64,000 nt of DNA from Salvator merianae (taxonomy: Eukaryota; Chordata; Lepidosauria; Squamata; Teiidae): contig QVOM02000116.1 in NCBI GenBank assembly GCA_003586115.2, positions 30,295,062-30,359,061 of the forward strand. Direction: 5' to 3'. The translations under genes were made by a program, and so were the position numbers. Of this stretch, positions 10,757 through 22,150 are shown piece after piece (position 1 is the stretch's first letter; each line of letters begins with the position of its first letter). The notes beneath the pieces were generated by a model that was given only the letters and a program-made list of their open reading frames with translations, made no database searches and was not told the DNA's origin.

Positions 10757-11141
10757 GGCCTTTCCACACTTTCCACTGTGGAATGTTTGCAAGTGAACAT
10801 TCCATGGTGGAACAGACCCAGCAGCGTGACAGCCATTTGCACTGTGGAACATTTTGACAGTGTGAATGCTGGCGGCCCACGCCATGACAGCAGCTAGGAA
10901 AACTTCTGGTCACTGCCACGGCAACCAGGGATGTGGCATGACTGCACAGCTGCAGCTGCATAATGCAGTGTTTGCCACCTGGAAGTGGATGTGAATGCTG
11001 TGTACCAGGAGCAGTCCAGCTGCTCCTGGTACAGCTGTGGAACATGATTTTGTGCTCCACAGCAAGTAGTGATAGGGAGTGACTGTAACCTGCTTCTGAT
11101 CACTAGAGCCTCTGCGCAATGCGGTTGGACTTCACTAGTGC
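10757..11141 (+). mobile_element. Family A MITE, cut off at its right end
   Basis: The left end is ggcctttccacactttcc. It has a 17-bp terminal hairpin (10771-10787 pairing with 10796-10812, 15 of 17 pairs) and a central palindrome gtaccaggagca / tgctcctggtac (11002-11032). The body aligns with 15780-16218. The right terminus is missing where a family C element begins near 11142. Confidence 0.75.
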
Positions 11142-11311
11142 TGCTCACTGGCTACTCACTGGATCAGCAAGTGTACTAGGAGCCTCCCTTCCACACACTG
11201 GTCCGGTCTAAGGGGACCCTGCCTGAGGCCCCTTTAGACCATGCCAGTATGTGGAAAGGAGGCTCCTATTATGCTTGCTGGTCCCGTTGATTTGCCAGTG
11301 CAAAATTGCCC
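11142..11311 (+). mobile_element. Family C MITE
   Basis: It contains agcctcccttccacacactg followed by gtccggtctaaggggacc and ccagtatgtggaaaggaggc, an internal inverted repeat. The right end ccagtgcaaaattgccc is the inverse of the family terminus gggcgattctgcac-tgg. It shares this layout with 22582-22733 and 44791-44947. The left boundary is approximate. Confidence 0.7.
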
Positions 11312-11599
11312 TAAGTGTTTAAATGTTTGCAAGTGCTGGAATGTAATACTCCTTTCCCCATTAGTTCAAAGTTCCAAAATGTATGATTTGACTTTGTCTT
11401 CCAAGTGCTGGAACATAACTCTCTGCCACTCCCTACATCCTCTTATGCTAATGACTTCAACAATCATAAGGTTGCTCAGGTATACTGAGAGCTTATCATA
11501 TTTATACCTCTTTTTTTTTTTTAAAAAAAACAACAGCTTAAGACTTTCCTCCAATCAGCCTGTACCCAATTTGTGTGGGTGTTATTTTTGTAATACTTC

Positions 11600-11772
11600 A
11601 TTATGTTATTGGTTTTTGTCCTTTATGCTCTTGTGTTAAATGTGGGTTGTTTTCTTAGTGTTATTATTTTGTAATTGCTGGGTGGTTTTATTGTATGGTT
11701 ACTGTGTGGTTGCTAGCCACCTTGAGTTTTTCAGAAGTATGTAGGATACAAATAAAGTAAAATAAAATCAAT
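11600..11772 (+). mobile_element. L2-type LINE 3' tail
   Basis: T-rich text leads into gttgctagccaccttgag, then tttttcagaagtatgtagga and tacaaataaa, which matches the conserved gtaagccgccttgag...ggcggtatacaaata tail of L2-like LINEs. An AATAAA/AATGAA-rich simple stretch follows. Confidence 0.65.
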
Positions 11773-12904
11773 GAACGAACAAATGAATGAACAAACAAAT
11801 GAGTAATGTCCTGCTTTGTCCAAGAAGAACCAGGAGAAGAGACAGACCTTGAGTTTGCTACTGGAAAATAGCTATGTCAACTGCTTTGCCAACTGCTATG
11901 CCCTTGTAGAAGACCTGTTGCTAGAAAAATGTAAAGAAACAAATCTGAGCATATGTAATTTCATGTTCTAAATTCATTTATATCAAAATAGAACTATGGC
12001 TTTTGGAATGAAATGGGGTTTGTTTCTGTTGCTTGATACAAAAGCCTTTTTCTTTGAAATACCACAACCCTTCCTTTTTGTGGTGAAAAGATATAAAATA
12101 TGCATCCACAGTTTTAATATTGCCTTTCAATGTTGCTTCTGCAGGGTTTTTAGTATATTTTTAACCTTGTTTTTAAATATGTGGATAAGCCTTGTTGTTT
12201 TTTTCAAAGGGATATATATAGATATATAGATATAGATATAAATATAGATATAGATCCTAAACTTTAACCCCTTAAATACATAGATACATACCCTGCTGTC
12301 CAGTATTTCCTCCCTTTCCCCAAAACAAAAAAAAGCATATCGGAGTACTCTTGTTGGTGATGATGCTAGACTAGATTGCTGCAATGACCATCCTCTGTCC
12401 ATTTCTGGATGACTTTCTGGATTCTTTGTTGCACTGCTGTTACTACTGTAGGATCTGAAATCAGACAGGTCCACCAGCAAAACTAAGCAGAGCTGAGTCT
12501 TGATAGTTCCTCGATGCCTGATTCTTCCAAATTAAATAGTTCTTTTGGTAATATGCTTTTGATGGTTTGCCTGAATATGACCCATTCACTTTAAGAACTA
12601 GACAACTTTAATTAAGAGGATATAGGTGCCAAAGATTTAGAGGTATAATATTAGACTGTGTGGGAATTTGAAAGAGATAAATATATACTAGAAACTGTGA
12701 GAGAAGGGTGGAAGAAGAGATGGAGAAGGTGTAACAACTGGAGAAGATTAGCCCAAGGATGTAGCTAACCAAGCATTGCAGAAGGTATTTCTTTGGTGTT
12801 TGAGAGTGGAGAGCTGCACAGTATAGCTGAGAGGTGAGACAGGACTACATTGCAAGTTGAAGCTGAAAGACTGTGTTTAATCCTGTTACTGTGTTGGAGT
12901 GAAA
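11773..12904. other. No gene recognised
   Basis: AT-rich DNA with a (GATATA)-type simple repeat at 12211-12255. Open frames are incidental. Confidence 0.55.
12211..12255. repeat. (GATATA)n-like AT-rich simple repeat
   Basis: Imperfect gatata/tagata repeats over 45 bp. Confidence 0.9.
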
Positions 12905-13055
12905 CTTGAGGCTGAGAACCTGTTTGCGCATTGCACTAGGGAGTGCAATGCGCTCAGGGATGCTCCCTAGCAAAATGTTTCCACACTTCGTGGAGACCCT
13001 TGTGACCAGGAGCAGCATATTGCTGCTCCCGACCACAAGTAGCTGTGTAACACAA
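12905..13055 (-). mobile_element. Family A MITE, terminal part
   Basis: cctgtttgcgcattgcac is the family A right terminus in reverse. A hairpin ctagggag...ctccctag (about 12937-12971) and the palindrome ggagcagca-tat-tgctgctcc (13009-13029) follow. The copy stops next to a CR1 fragment. Confidence 0.7.
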
Positions 13056-13063
13056 ATTAGTGG

Positions 13064-13240
13064 TCGTTGATACACCTGTCCTCCATTACTTTGCCTAATC
13101 CTTTCTTAAAGCTATTGAGGCTGGTTGCTGTCACCACTTCTTCTGGTAGTAAATTCTGTAGACCAAAGATTTTCTGGATGAAAAAAATACTTCCCCTTGA
13201 TGTTCCTAACTCTTCTGCCCATCAGCTTCATAGAGTCGGG
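13064..13240 (-). mobile_element. CR1 LINE 3'-region fragment
   Basis: gttgatacacctgtcctcca, then taatcctttcttaaagctat and acttccccttgatgttcct, is the antisense of the CR1 3' region (in other copies ...ttagacaaattcatggaggacagg...). It overlaps in content with 36580-36862. Confidence 0.8.
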
Positions 13241-13329
13241 AGGAGTAGCACTAGTAGCACTTGTTGCATGTCAGGAGGAATAGCGCTAGTCATATAATGC
13301 CCTTTTGCCTGTGCATTAAGAGCACTATG

Positions 13330-13510
13330 CTAGCTGTGCTTTTCTTAAAGTGGCAGCATGCTGTTTGCATGCTGGTCACTGTCCCTGGCCATGCTAACAT
13401 TGCAGTTGAGAAACTTTTGTTCCCCAGCTACGATGCTGATGGATAGAGTATGTCTTCAAACACAGGAAATGGACCTGTGTTTGATGATTAAGAAGCCACT
13501 GGCATTAGAC
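13330..13510. repeat. Interspersed repeat shared with 24385-24520 (family G)
   Basis: The segments ggcagcatgctgtttgcatg, ctggccatgctaacattgca and acacaggaaatggacctg recur in altered form at 24385-24520 (agcaatatgctgtttgcctg, gcacaagcattgcaacatgg, gcacaggaaatggtcctag). The order is kept. The type is unknown. Confidence 0.5.
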
Positions 13511-14397
13511 CAGACAGGTCCAACTTGTGTGATGGTGGTGTGACAGTGGCAGGACTGCTCTGCTGTTTTTGAGTGCTTAATCCTGCTCTACCATTTAAGT
13601 GCTTTAAAGAGTACTTACAGTGGGATGGTGGCTGGGCAGGTTAGGATGCATGCAGATGTTGTCCCCGGTATGCCATGGGAGAGCAAGGACATAGAACCCT
13701 TACACTTTTATGGCACATTCACATGCAACCTTTTATTGATTGCAGGGTCTAGAACCACTTCTGTTATGATATGGCTATCCTTCAGGACAGGGTGAACTTC
13801 CCTCCTTTGCTTTTAGGCTTTTTCAGATAAAGAAACAACACATAAGAATAATCTAAAAATAAAAGCTCCCTGTGACTTTTCCTTTTATTTTTATGTGTGT
13901 GGGAAAATCAGAACAATACTTCTTCAGGTTATGCTGTCCCCTAGTATTCTTAGCTTTTAATATGCCTCTACAGCCTTAGCTGAAATGGGCTTGCTTTTCC
14001 CCATAGAAAGCCAATTCACTCTGCGAATTATTTATAAACCAAATAGACCTTTTATTTCTAAACCACTTTGGATATTTGTTGTTGATTTATCAGTGCTGAC
14101 AATTCATTGACTTCAGTCTCAAGTTGCATAAGTGTATTCAATTCATGGAATTTGTTTGACCATGAAGCTTTTAATATGTTACATACTCCAAGTATGTCTT
14201 ATTTGAATTTTTCCAAAATAGTTGTGTGGGCCATTTCAAACTTCTCTATCAGAAAAATTTGCAGAAAATTGCAAAATATACCAAAATAAGTTCACAGAAA
14301 CACAGGAACAGGGAGGAACAATTAACAGACCACCTCTTCAAGGTATTTTTTTTTTTGCCATCTTTTATTAGGCTGCAACCACATAAGGCATTGTTTA
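13511..14397. other. No gene recognised
   Basis: AT-rich DNA without repeat termini. No motif in the short open frame at 14107-14289. Confidence 0.55.
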
Positions 14398-14405
14398 TGA
14401 TAGTC

Positions 14406-14668
14406 CAGGGGTGGGCAAACTTTTTGACTCAGGGGCCGGGCCAGGATCAGATGGATGGAGTGCGGTGGGTGGGGCGAGCACGCCGGCGTGTGGGCGGGGC
14501 GACGCCAGCGCGCCGGCGTGTGGGCGGGGCGACGCCAGCGCGCCGGCGTGTGGGCGGGGCGACGCCAGCGCGCCGGCGTGTGGGTGGGGCGACAAGGTAC
14601 CATGGCGGGCCAGATTACACAGCCAAACGGGCCGCATGTGGCCCGTGGGCCTTAGTTTGCCCACCCTG
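14406..14668. mobile_element. hAT-Charlie-like MITE with perfect 8-bp target duplication
   Basis: Inverted ends caggggtgggcaaac (left) and gtttgcccaccctg (right) are flanked by identical 8-mers tgatagtc at 14398-14405 and 14669-14676. The ends continue into ggggccgggcc and gggccgcatgtggcccgtgg, as in hAT-Charlie MITEs of vertebrates. The interior carries a GC-rich 30-bp minisatellite. There is no coding capacity; the multi-frame open frames are a result of a repeat unit divisible by three. Confidence 0.95.
14481..14592. repeat. 30-bp GC-rich minisatellite, ~3.7 units
   Basis: The unit starts cgccggcgtgtgggcggggc and continues gacgccagcg. Units start at 14481, 14511, 14541 and 14571; the last is partial with one substitution. 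It lies wholly within the hAT MITE at 14406-14668 and is CpG-dense, unlike its surroundings. Confidence 0.95.
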
Positions 14669-14676
14669 TGATAGTC

Positions 14677-15779
14677 CATGCTTTTTGAAGGTACCTTTGA
14701 GAATTTTGTCCACAGACCACAGGGGAACGAGCTGTACTTGAGAACAAGTGCATGTGGAAGTTTGAACTGGATGACTTCACCACTCCAGTGAAGTATTGTG
14801 AAACCAGATATTGTACTCGCCTTCCTTCCAAGTCCTTTTGTTTGTTTGGTTGCTTACCTTGTTCCTTCCTCCCTGGTGCTTTGGACATGCTTTTGTGACT
14901 TCAAATAAGGACTGGTTGATTCCCCATAAGTCCTGCTTCTTGCTAAAATAATTACCACCCTCCCACATTTCCTAAACTTGCATTTTAGCCTCCCCCCTAC
15001 CTGAAAAAAGAGGATTAAACTGTTTGAAACCAGTTATGGAAAGCAATCTTTCATTTTACCAAGTTGCTGTTTGAAGCCAGGTACTTGTTTTAACTAAGAT
15101 ACTTGGGTTTTCTTCTGCTCTTCCATGATGGCCAATGAGTTTGCCTTTGGGAAAAGGCACCAACAGTGGGACATGCCATCCCTGTTACATGTAATACTGT
15201 AGAAAGCTCCCTGTGCACTTCTGGGAAGGATGTGGGACATGACTGCATGTGACAGAAACATCCTCTTGGCAGCCCTGTGCCATTCCATTTGTCACTCGTG
15301 GATGTAACTCATGAGAGTTTCTTCAAAGAATGTAGCAGCTAAAGTGAGTAATAGCTGCACTTTATCTTTGAAGAACTAGAATATCCATTTTCTATTCTCC
15401 TTCCCGGAAGGGCATGGCATACTTTGAGACCTACAAAGTGCTTGAGCGATGTCTGCCTCCTTCTCCAATACCTCATTTTAACCTCTTATGCCGCATCTAC
15501 ACGTGACCTATAAGGAATGGGATCTGGGGAGTGAGAGTCTGAGCTGCCGTGGGAGTGTCCAAAGCAGTGGGCACATACTGTGCCTCTAGCTGAAGCTCCC
15601 ACAATGCTGCTGAGAGTGGTTGCTCCCTTCAGAGGTCCAGAAATGGCACTAGAAGTCAGAAATTTTCAGTCCTCAGAAGGGAGTCCAAATAATAATAATA
15701 AAAGGTTTCTGTGTTGCCTCTGGTTCATGTATCCACACAGAGAGAGGAGGAGGTTTCTTCTGATCAACAAAGCTTTGGG
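14677..15779. other. No gene recognised
   Basis: Ordinary sequence. A gccgcatctacacgtgacc at about 15491 recalls the ctgcatccacac terminus of the element at 41628-41853 but no second end is seen. A short aataataataataa run lies near 15689. Confidence 0.5.
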
Positions 15780-16218
15780 GGCTGTTTGCATTTTCCAGTG
15801 TAGAATGGTATAATTATACCATTTTACACTGGAACAGACCCAGAGGTACAGTGGTCCTCTGCACTACGAGGGCTGGAACAGCCTGAAACTGGGCTTCCAG
15901 GACTCGCCATGTGGAAGCTGGCCCACTTGCCATGGCAGGCGGCTATTTCCAGTGGCTATGAAAATGTCCGGCTGCTGCCATGGTGACCAGGAACATGGCG
16001 TACATCCATGCAGCTGCAGCCATGCTGTGCCATGACCCGCAGCATTCACACCTGGAAACAGATGTGAACGCTGCTGACCAGGAGCAGTCCAGCTGTCTTC
16101 AGCTAGTAGTGTTCGGAAATGTCTGCAGACTCTCCTGAATGCTGGGCCTCTGCAAAGTGTGAATGCACTTTGCTAGTGAATGTCTGGACGCTCACTAGCA
16201 ACAAAGTGCAAACAGGCC
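15780..16218 (+). mobile_element. Family A multi-hairpin MITE, most complete copy
   Basis: Left end ggctgtttgcattttcc and right end aaagtgcaaacaggcc are inverted. The terminal palindrome has 19-bp arms meeting with no loop (15795-15813 and 15814-15832, one mismatch). A right-end hairpin tgctagtga / tcactagca lies at 16171-16200. The interior has catggtgaccaggaacatgg, used here as the family anchor. No convincing target duplication. Confidence 0.8.
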
Positions 16219-16969
16219 CTTGGGCTACTCCAAAGTAGATTAGCAGTAGGTCATTTCACTTTGGGTTGGGGAGGCTCAAGGGATAAGGGGATGGGAGTAT
16301 CTGGATGACTGGGCACACCCAAATTCTTAGATGTACCATTCCCGGAGTGTCAAGGGGGCCACCTTAGGCACCTGTGTGGATGGTTCCTTAACTATCTGCA
16401 GTGGTATTGAAATCAAGAAGGAAATAGGTATGCCTTTAGGCCTGCACTGCCTAATAGTGATATGAGATGAGAATATTCCCAAAGTGAGCATATTCTTAGG
16501 GTGTTCTCCAATGTAATAGGCTCTGAGAATTTGAGAATTTTCTACTTTTTCCTCTTGAAATATTTCCATTTAGTTTTGTAAAATTCTCAGGATGAAATTT
16601 TATATTTGAATATGGATACGATATCAAAGTCGAATACAAGATATTATTTAAAGAAGGAATGAAGCATTAGTAAATGAAACATTGGAAAATAGTTTCTGGT
16701 GAATATTCTCCGAAGAGTATCCTCATCTCGTGTCACTTTCCCAGCTATTGGGAACTGCAAAATGCTGCTGTCTGGTCCCTAAAAATGGTGTATAAGAAAG
16801 AGCAAACAAACTGAAGCAAATGAAATCGTGGAAGGCAGTGTGTCATTACTCCCCAATCCCTTTGCAGAGGAGAGCAAACTGCCAAGCTGTATGGATTCCT
16901 GCCCTCAGGTTGTAGTTTAAAGCTACCTCTGGCCCATTGCTTTGTTTAATCACAATAAGACTTTTGGCT
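16219..16969. other. No gene recognised
   Basis: Ordinary AT-rich sequence with an 80-codon minus-strand frame (16327-16569) lacking a motif. Confidence 0.5.
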
Positions 16970-17480
16970 GCTTCTGCATCATGCACCGCTATGTGCCTTG
17001 ATGCACAATGTGGACAACGTTCTCTGGCCTGAAATGAATGATTTGAGTCAGGAACAGAAGCAGCACAGAGTTGTGTGCTGGCAGCTTTTTGCAAGATGGC
17101 TGCCTGTCCTGACCTATTTTCAGAGGCTGGGAAATGAAAGTTCTCCAGCCTTCAAAATTGCAGGCCAGTGGAATTCAGAGGCATGTCTAGAAAAATGCTG
17201 CATGGTGGATGGAGTAGGTCATATCCCAGGAATGCAAAGGAGACTACTGTAAAGTGACCCCCTCTGAAGCACTCCTTGGCATGGTTTTTGCACTTGGGAG
17301 CACTCCAGGTGCCATGGTTATGTGGCCAGCACATTACCCAGGAAGCTGTGCCTCCCAGGACCATTCTGGCAAGTGGACACTGTTATCCAAGGAGACAAGC
17401 TGGCACAATCCAAATGGAATGTGTGGAAGCGACATGTGTGTTTTTGGAAGATGTATCAAAGTGCTGCTCTTTCCCAAAGT
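16970..17480 (+). mobile_element. Family D interspersed repeat
   Basis: Anchor segments are ggctgggaaatgaaagttct, ttgcaggccagtggaattc, gtaaagtgaccccctct and atggtttttgcacttggga. The same segments, in the same order, occur at 56285-56690 (reverse), 58830-59290 and 59765-61490, and more weakly at 28290-28640 (reverse). Probably a non-autonomous DNA transposon, but termini and target duplication were not defined. Overlapping short open frames in different copies are not alike and are not called. Confidence 0.6.
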
Positions 17481-17576
17481 AAACGGGTGAGGATTTGCTA
17501 GTGTCTAGTTCCAAATGCTATCTTACAAAGTGAGACACAGTAACCCTTAGTTGCAGAGATGTTTCAGGCATAATCT

Positions 17577-17950
17577 TGCCCTTTCTGAACTTACCTGTGT
17601 TTGGTCAGGATCAGTGGGGCCAGAGTAGCCCAGCCCACTGATCCTGACCACAGAAAGGTGTGGGCTGGATCAGCTCACACTTGTGTGAGCTTCACATCCA
17701 CACACCCCACTTTTGACAGCTAGAAACAAATGTTTCTAGCCTCAGGACCTCTGGGGGACCCTTTTTGATAGTGTGTTACAATGTGCTGCTGAAAGGTGCC
17801 TGCCAGTAATCCTGAACATGGGAGGCATGTCTTCTGCAAGCCTCCTGGATCAGGCCCACACTGGGCGGCTGACAAACCCAATTAAACAGGTCTCCTGGTG
17901 ATCTCGATTAAGGCCTCCTTAATCTGAATCATGCTCTGTCAATTGCAGAC
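17577..17950 (-). mobile_element. Family E Harbinger-like MITE, partial
   Basis: The left part ccctttctgaacttacctg is the inverse of the right end of the copy at 32716-33202 (caggtaagtacagaaaggg). The interior has ctggatcaggcc and gatcctgaccac stems. The opposite end is not clear. Confidence 0.65.
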
Positions 17951-18599
17951 AGAGCAGACCAGCAGGGCGTGTGGTTCATAGATTCCACTAACATGCAGAT
18001 CTATGAAGTCTAGAAATGTACTACATTGTCCCTTAATCCATATTAAGGCCCAATATTTAACAAGATTTTCTTGGTTGGACACTTCTACTTTTCCCCTTGT
18101 AATATAATTGACATAGTGACAGCATTTACATGAGTAAACTAACCAGAACTGCTTTTAACTCAGCTTTAGCCATCAATAGGTTGCATGATGGTGTGGTGTG
18201 GCAGATGCCAAATCTACGGGCAAACAGGTGCTGTCATTGCATGGCCGTTTGCTAACTCTCGCTTTTAGAGACAGGTAAGATGTTACAGTGCACATCACTT
18301 AGAAACTCCTTAGAAGGGTGGGAATCCCATTGGTTTTTTTTTTTTTAAAGGGAAACAGCTACTGTCCATCTCCTTTGTTTATGATAGGAGTATCACAATA
18401 TCTCTACCCTCTATGTACTCTTATTTTTTTCTTAGATAGAGTAGATGGCAATGACTTGGACAAGAAGGGAAGCCCATTTATCTCTATTTTCTCTATTCTT
18501 ACTTTGTAATTTTTACTGTCTAACTTAGGAAGAGTTCTGAAGAAATCAGAATGTTCCATGCTATTTTGGAATGTTTCAGTTATTTTATTTTGTTTTATT
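17951..18599. other. No gene recognised
   Basis: A T-run at about 18332-18345 could be the antisense poly(A) tail of the L1 remnant that follows, but the intervening 250 bp is not diagnostic. Confidence 0.45.
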
Positions 18600-19150
18600 A
18601 AATCTGTTAATACATCACAGTGGGAACAATATGTAGTACTAGTTTATAATTTACAGGTACTTTCAACCAATAAGCATCCAGACTTATAAATTAATTTTAT
18701 TAACCATTTACTCATTTTAGTCTAGGAAAAACTATTCTGATCTGATCATGAAACTGTCTATATGTTCTTAAAATCATGAAACTTAGTTTCCGAGATTCAG
18801 CAGTCACTGTTTTTTTCTGTGTTGCTTGCAGTTCATGTATTTGATCTATCATAAATTCATCTAAACAGAATCCCCATAAAATACCATACCACTCCTGTAA
18901 ATGCAAATTATCCACATTTTTCCAATTGTTGGTTATGAGTAATTGTGTGGTGGCTATTATAAACCTGATTATCTATGTTCTAGAAATGTATTTTTGTCAG
19001 GAAAGCTGCTTCCATTTGAATTCTAATTGGATATTTAGTATTTTTTTGCATCTTTCCTTCAACTCTTTTCTAGAAAACATTTACCCAATCGCAATGCCAC
19101 CACCTATGAATATGGTGCCCTTTTTGGGATTGTTTTGGTTAACCTACTAA
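18600..19150 (-). mobile_element. L1-clade LINE, ORF2 C-terminal remnant
   Basis: On the minus strand, the translation around 18960-18870 reads FIIATTQLLITNNWKN followed by LQEWYGILWGF. This matches the end of L1 ORF2, where a small-hydrophobic helix, WK and then a conserved EW....W block follow the reverse transcriptase region. Upstream (19120-19090) GTIFIGGG matches the degraded GT..HMWW zinc-knuckle-like motif. Frameshifts and stops break the frame. The 67-codon frame 18712-18915 is the last open part. Confidence 0.7.
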
Positions 19151-19577
19151 AGGCATTGCCTCAGATACTTTTTATATTACATATTAAAAATGTTACATGA
19201 TAATGAAGGAAAATGCTACATGATAATGAAGCAAAATAAGAAACAAGTGCCTTCTTTATAGAGTGGCCATATGGAAAAGATCAGGAATCCTGCTCCTCCA
19301 ATAATTGTGCAGCTATTAAATAAATAGGTGTGGTGGGCTCCTTATTTGGCATCATTAAATGTTAATGTATACAAACCGTACAGTTGACTGAATTTTTACT
19401 GTGGGTTCTTTCTTCCAAATTATGTAAGGAGGCAAGAGCTGGAGCTTTATGGAAGATGAAAATTCAAATGGAGATGGAACTGCAGAGGGAGTTAACTGAT
19501 GATTTCCTAGATGAAAGAATAGCGGTTTCTATAGCTAAATGGAGACCTTTCCTCTGTAGTACAGAGTGGCTTGTATG
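19151..19577. other. No gene recognised
   Basis: AT-rich DNA with a local duplication of atgataatgaagg/atgataatgaagc at about 19197-19225. No gene. Confidence 0.5.
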
Positions 19578-19956
19578 GTTGCGTCTCCACTAGGTGGCCT
19601 TGCCAGGTTCCTGAGTTGGTCAGTCTTCACAGTTTTGCTCATCAAAAGGGCCTGAGGGAGCTGTGAGGGACTGAGGAATCTATCAATGGCAACTAGAGGT
19701 GAGTGTGTGAAGAGCATCTCTTGAGTTGCTACCTTGGCACTGTTGTAGTTCCTCACCACCTTGAAGTGGGATGTGTTGTCTCTAAGGGCTGCTATGCCTG
19801 CACATGGAGTGTGAGGATATCCTCTATGTGCAGGCGCAGAGTATAAGACCTCACTAGTGGCAACAAGCTGTGAAGATGCCTCCTGAAGTGGGAAGGCCGC
19901 TAGGGTGGAGGTACCTACCACCAGGCCCCTTCCTTCTCTTTTAGGGAGACACAGCC
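19578..19956. mobile_element. MITE with ggctgtgtctcc-type inverted ends
   Basis: Left end ggttgcgtctccactagg and right end cttttagggagacacagcc are inverted over about 14 bp. Length about 379 bp. The flanking bases (tat and ata) do not form a clear target duplication. A 143-codon minus-strand frame runs across it, which I treat as chance. Confidence 0.6.
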
Positions 19957-22110
19957 ATAATTGCATGGCCGGGCATCAAGAATTAGAACCAGAGGAGTGG
20001 ACATAACAATTAGCATATGATTGTTTAGTTGAAAGGCCCTACCGAATGATTCTGGAGAAATTGCTCTTAACTAAATAATAGTTACTAGACTGACCTACAC
20101 TTTGCCTAATGGATTTCTTAGACAGACTACTGAGAAGATTAATTCTTCACATGTAACCAGACCTTTATTGTTCTTGCGACAATACAGCAGGAACCCTTTC
20201 ATATTCTGTGTCTAGCCACTCTACTTGGATTATATAAGAGAGTCTAATGGAAGACTGGCATAATAACTAGGGTTTATTCCTTTCTAATCCTGAAGTTTGA
20301 TCTTTGAATTGTACTTCACATGGCGTTTGCTTTAAAGATGTTTTGAGCTTAATGTTGAGTTGCTTAATGGAAGTTTGCTCCCAAGGATACGTTATTCCAT
20401 CAGGCCAGCAACTGCCATGGTTTTCTGTCAGCTTATAGTTCTGGATTTGATCTTTCATTGGATATGGACAACGAAGACAAATACCAGGTGATTCCTGCAT
20501 TTTCCTGTAAGGAGACCATTTTAACCATAGTGACATATTAGACGGCATAACTAAGCCTAGGAGTTAAACAACTGATTTCATCATCTAGGCAGAGAATGCA
20601 GTGTAGTTTGCTATACCTCCCCCACCCTTCCTCCATACTTTCAAAGCCAGATTTTTGCTTAGGTGTTGTTTAGATATAGGTGGCAGAACAGAGCTTATTT
20701 CTTGAACTGTATTTTGGAAAAGCATCGGCTGAACCCTTTGATTTTCATGATTGTTCTTTCCAGTGGAAGTCTAACAGGCTTTAAGGAGTCCTGAAGGAAT
20801 TAATTTAGCCCAGAGCTACTCAAGAAGCCAGTAAGTGACAGAATGTCACCAAGGCTTTTGCAAAACCAGATTTTCAAAAGCAGGAGATCCCTGCTTTCTA
20901 GTCAGACTGGGAGGATGTAACAATTAGGTGTTTTACATATAGGGTGCCTGGTAATTTGGTTGTGTAAGAAAAACGAAGGGATGAAATTAAGCAACTAAGC
21001 CTATACAGCACATGGTCATTATCCATTTCATTGGATGGATCTGCTACTTTTAACTGAAGATGCCTGCAGCTACTCCAAGGTTACAGTCTGCTGGGATTAC
21101 ACCTGCTCTTTTTATAAACTCCTCAGTCTGCCACACTTGAAGAATTTTGCAAGAATTTAAGCCCTATTATCAAAAGGCTCCACAGCTTTACTGTTTTAAA
21201 GAGAAAAAAATGTAATTTGAGCTTACAGTATGACAATATTTAGCACGTGCTGCCAGCCACTTTATGCCTTATGTTTCCAGTAAATCTGGGGGCAAACTGA
21301 GAAAATGCTGGTGGAGTAGCGGTGTGGTGATAATAGTCCTGTATTTGAATTCCTTTCATTCCACTGAAACAGGATTTCATCCATTATGGATCAAAATCTC
21401 ATTTCCACAATTAAATTCATCACATGTGCTCCCCTCCAACTTAAGTACTTATGTGCTGTTTCTATGGGCTGTCTCTAAAAGTAGTGAAAGCTGTAATAAT
21501 AGTCTCCCTTTCCTAGGTGGAAGCAACCTTATTAGACTGTCAACACTCTGAAATGCGCTTCTGACATGTTTTAGTTTCATGAGGATGTGCCTCATAGCCA
21601 TCTCCCCTTCCCCTGAAGCAACAGTGCCATTCTGGGCAGTGTAAGGATTTAGTCTGCCCACATGGATGTGATCTGTGATTTGTCAGGAGTTTTGTGGACA
21701 TGCCATGTGAAAATCCAGAGCATCCATAGACTTTCTGTGACACACATCTATGTCTTTAGGTCATAGTGATGCCACTAAATATAGGGTCTATAATCTTTAA
21801 AGTTCAGCCCTTTTACACAAGTATGTATTCAAGATCTCACTGTGGCTCCTCACACTGTTGAATCTGTGTATTGGATCCATGATTTGAATAGTAAACTCAT
21901 AGGAATTTGATTCTTAGGATTCTTAGGGGATAAATGATGATGCATGACTCAAATCCATTGTTTTGATATTTAGCAATGTTGGAAAGTACATGATCTGCAA
22001 TAATTCTGGTTCAGGTCCATAAGTATGGTTGTGGGATCTGTGCCACTGCTCCAAGACAAGAATATTGCTATTTATTTAAATACTATGTACAGTCTCTGGA
22101 AATCCGCTGT
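19957..22110. other. No gene recognised
   Basis: About 2.1 kb without recognised repeats. A 93-codon minus-strand frame (20267-20548) is composition-balanced but shows no family motif or splice context I can defend. Other frames are short. Confidence 0.5.
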
Positions 22111-22150
22111 ATATTAATTAAATTAAATTAAATTAAAATAAAAATAAATA
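22111..22150. repeat. (ATTAA)n / A-rich simple repeat
   Basis: Four to five attaa units followed by aaaataaaaataaata. It may be the tail of an eroded LINE, but the upstream text is not diagnostic. Confidence 0.85.

Noticed and set aside
14411..14741. Several overlapping open frames with A/G/R/V/T/P-rich repeats on both strands
   Set aside because: They arise from a 30-bp repeat unit divisible by three inside a hAT MITE; not a gene.
19535..19966. 143-codon minus-strand open frame
   Set aside because: It coincides almost exactly with a MITE having inverted ggctgtgtctcc-type ends and has no domain motif.
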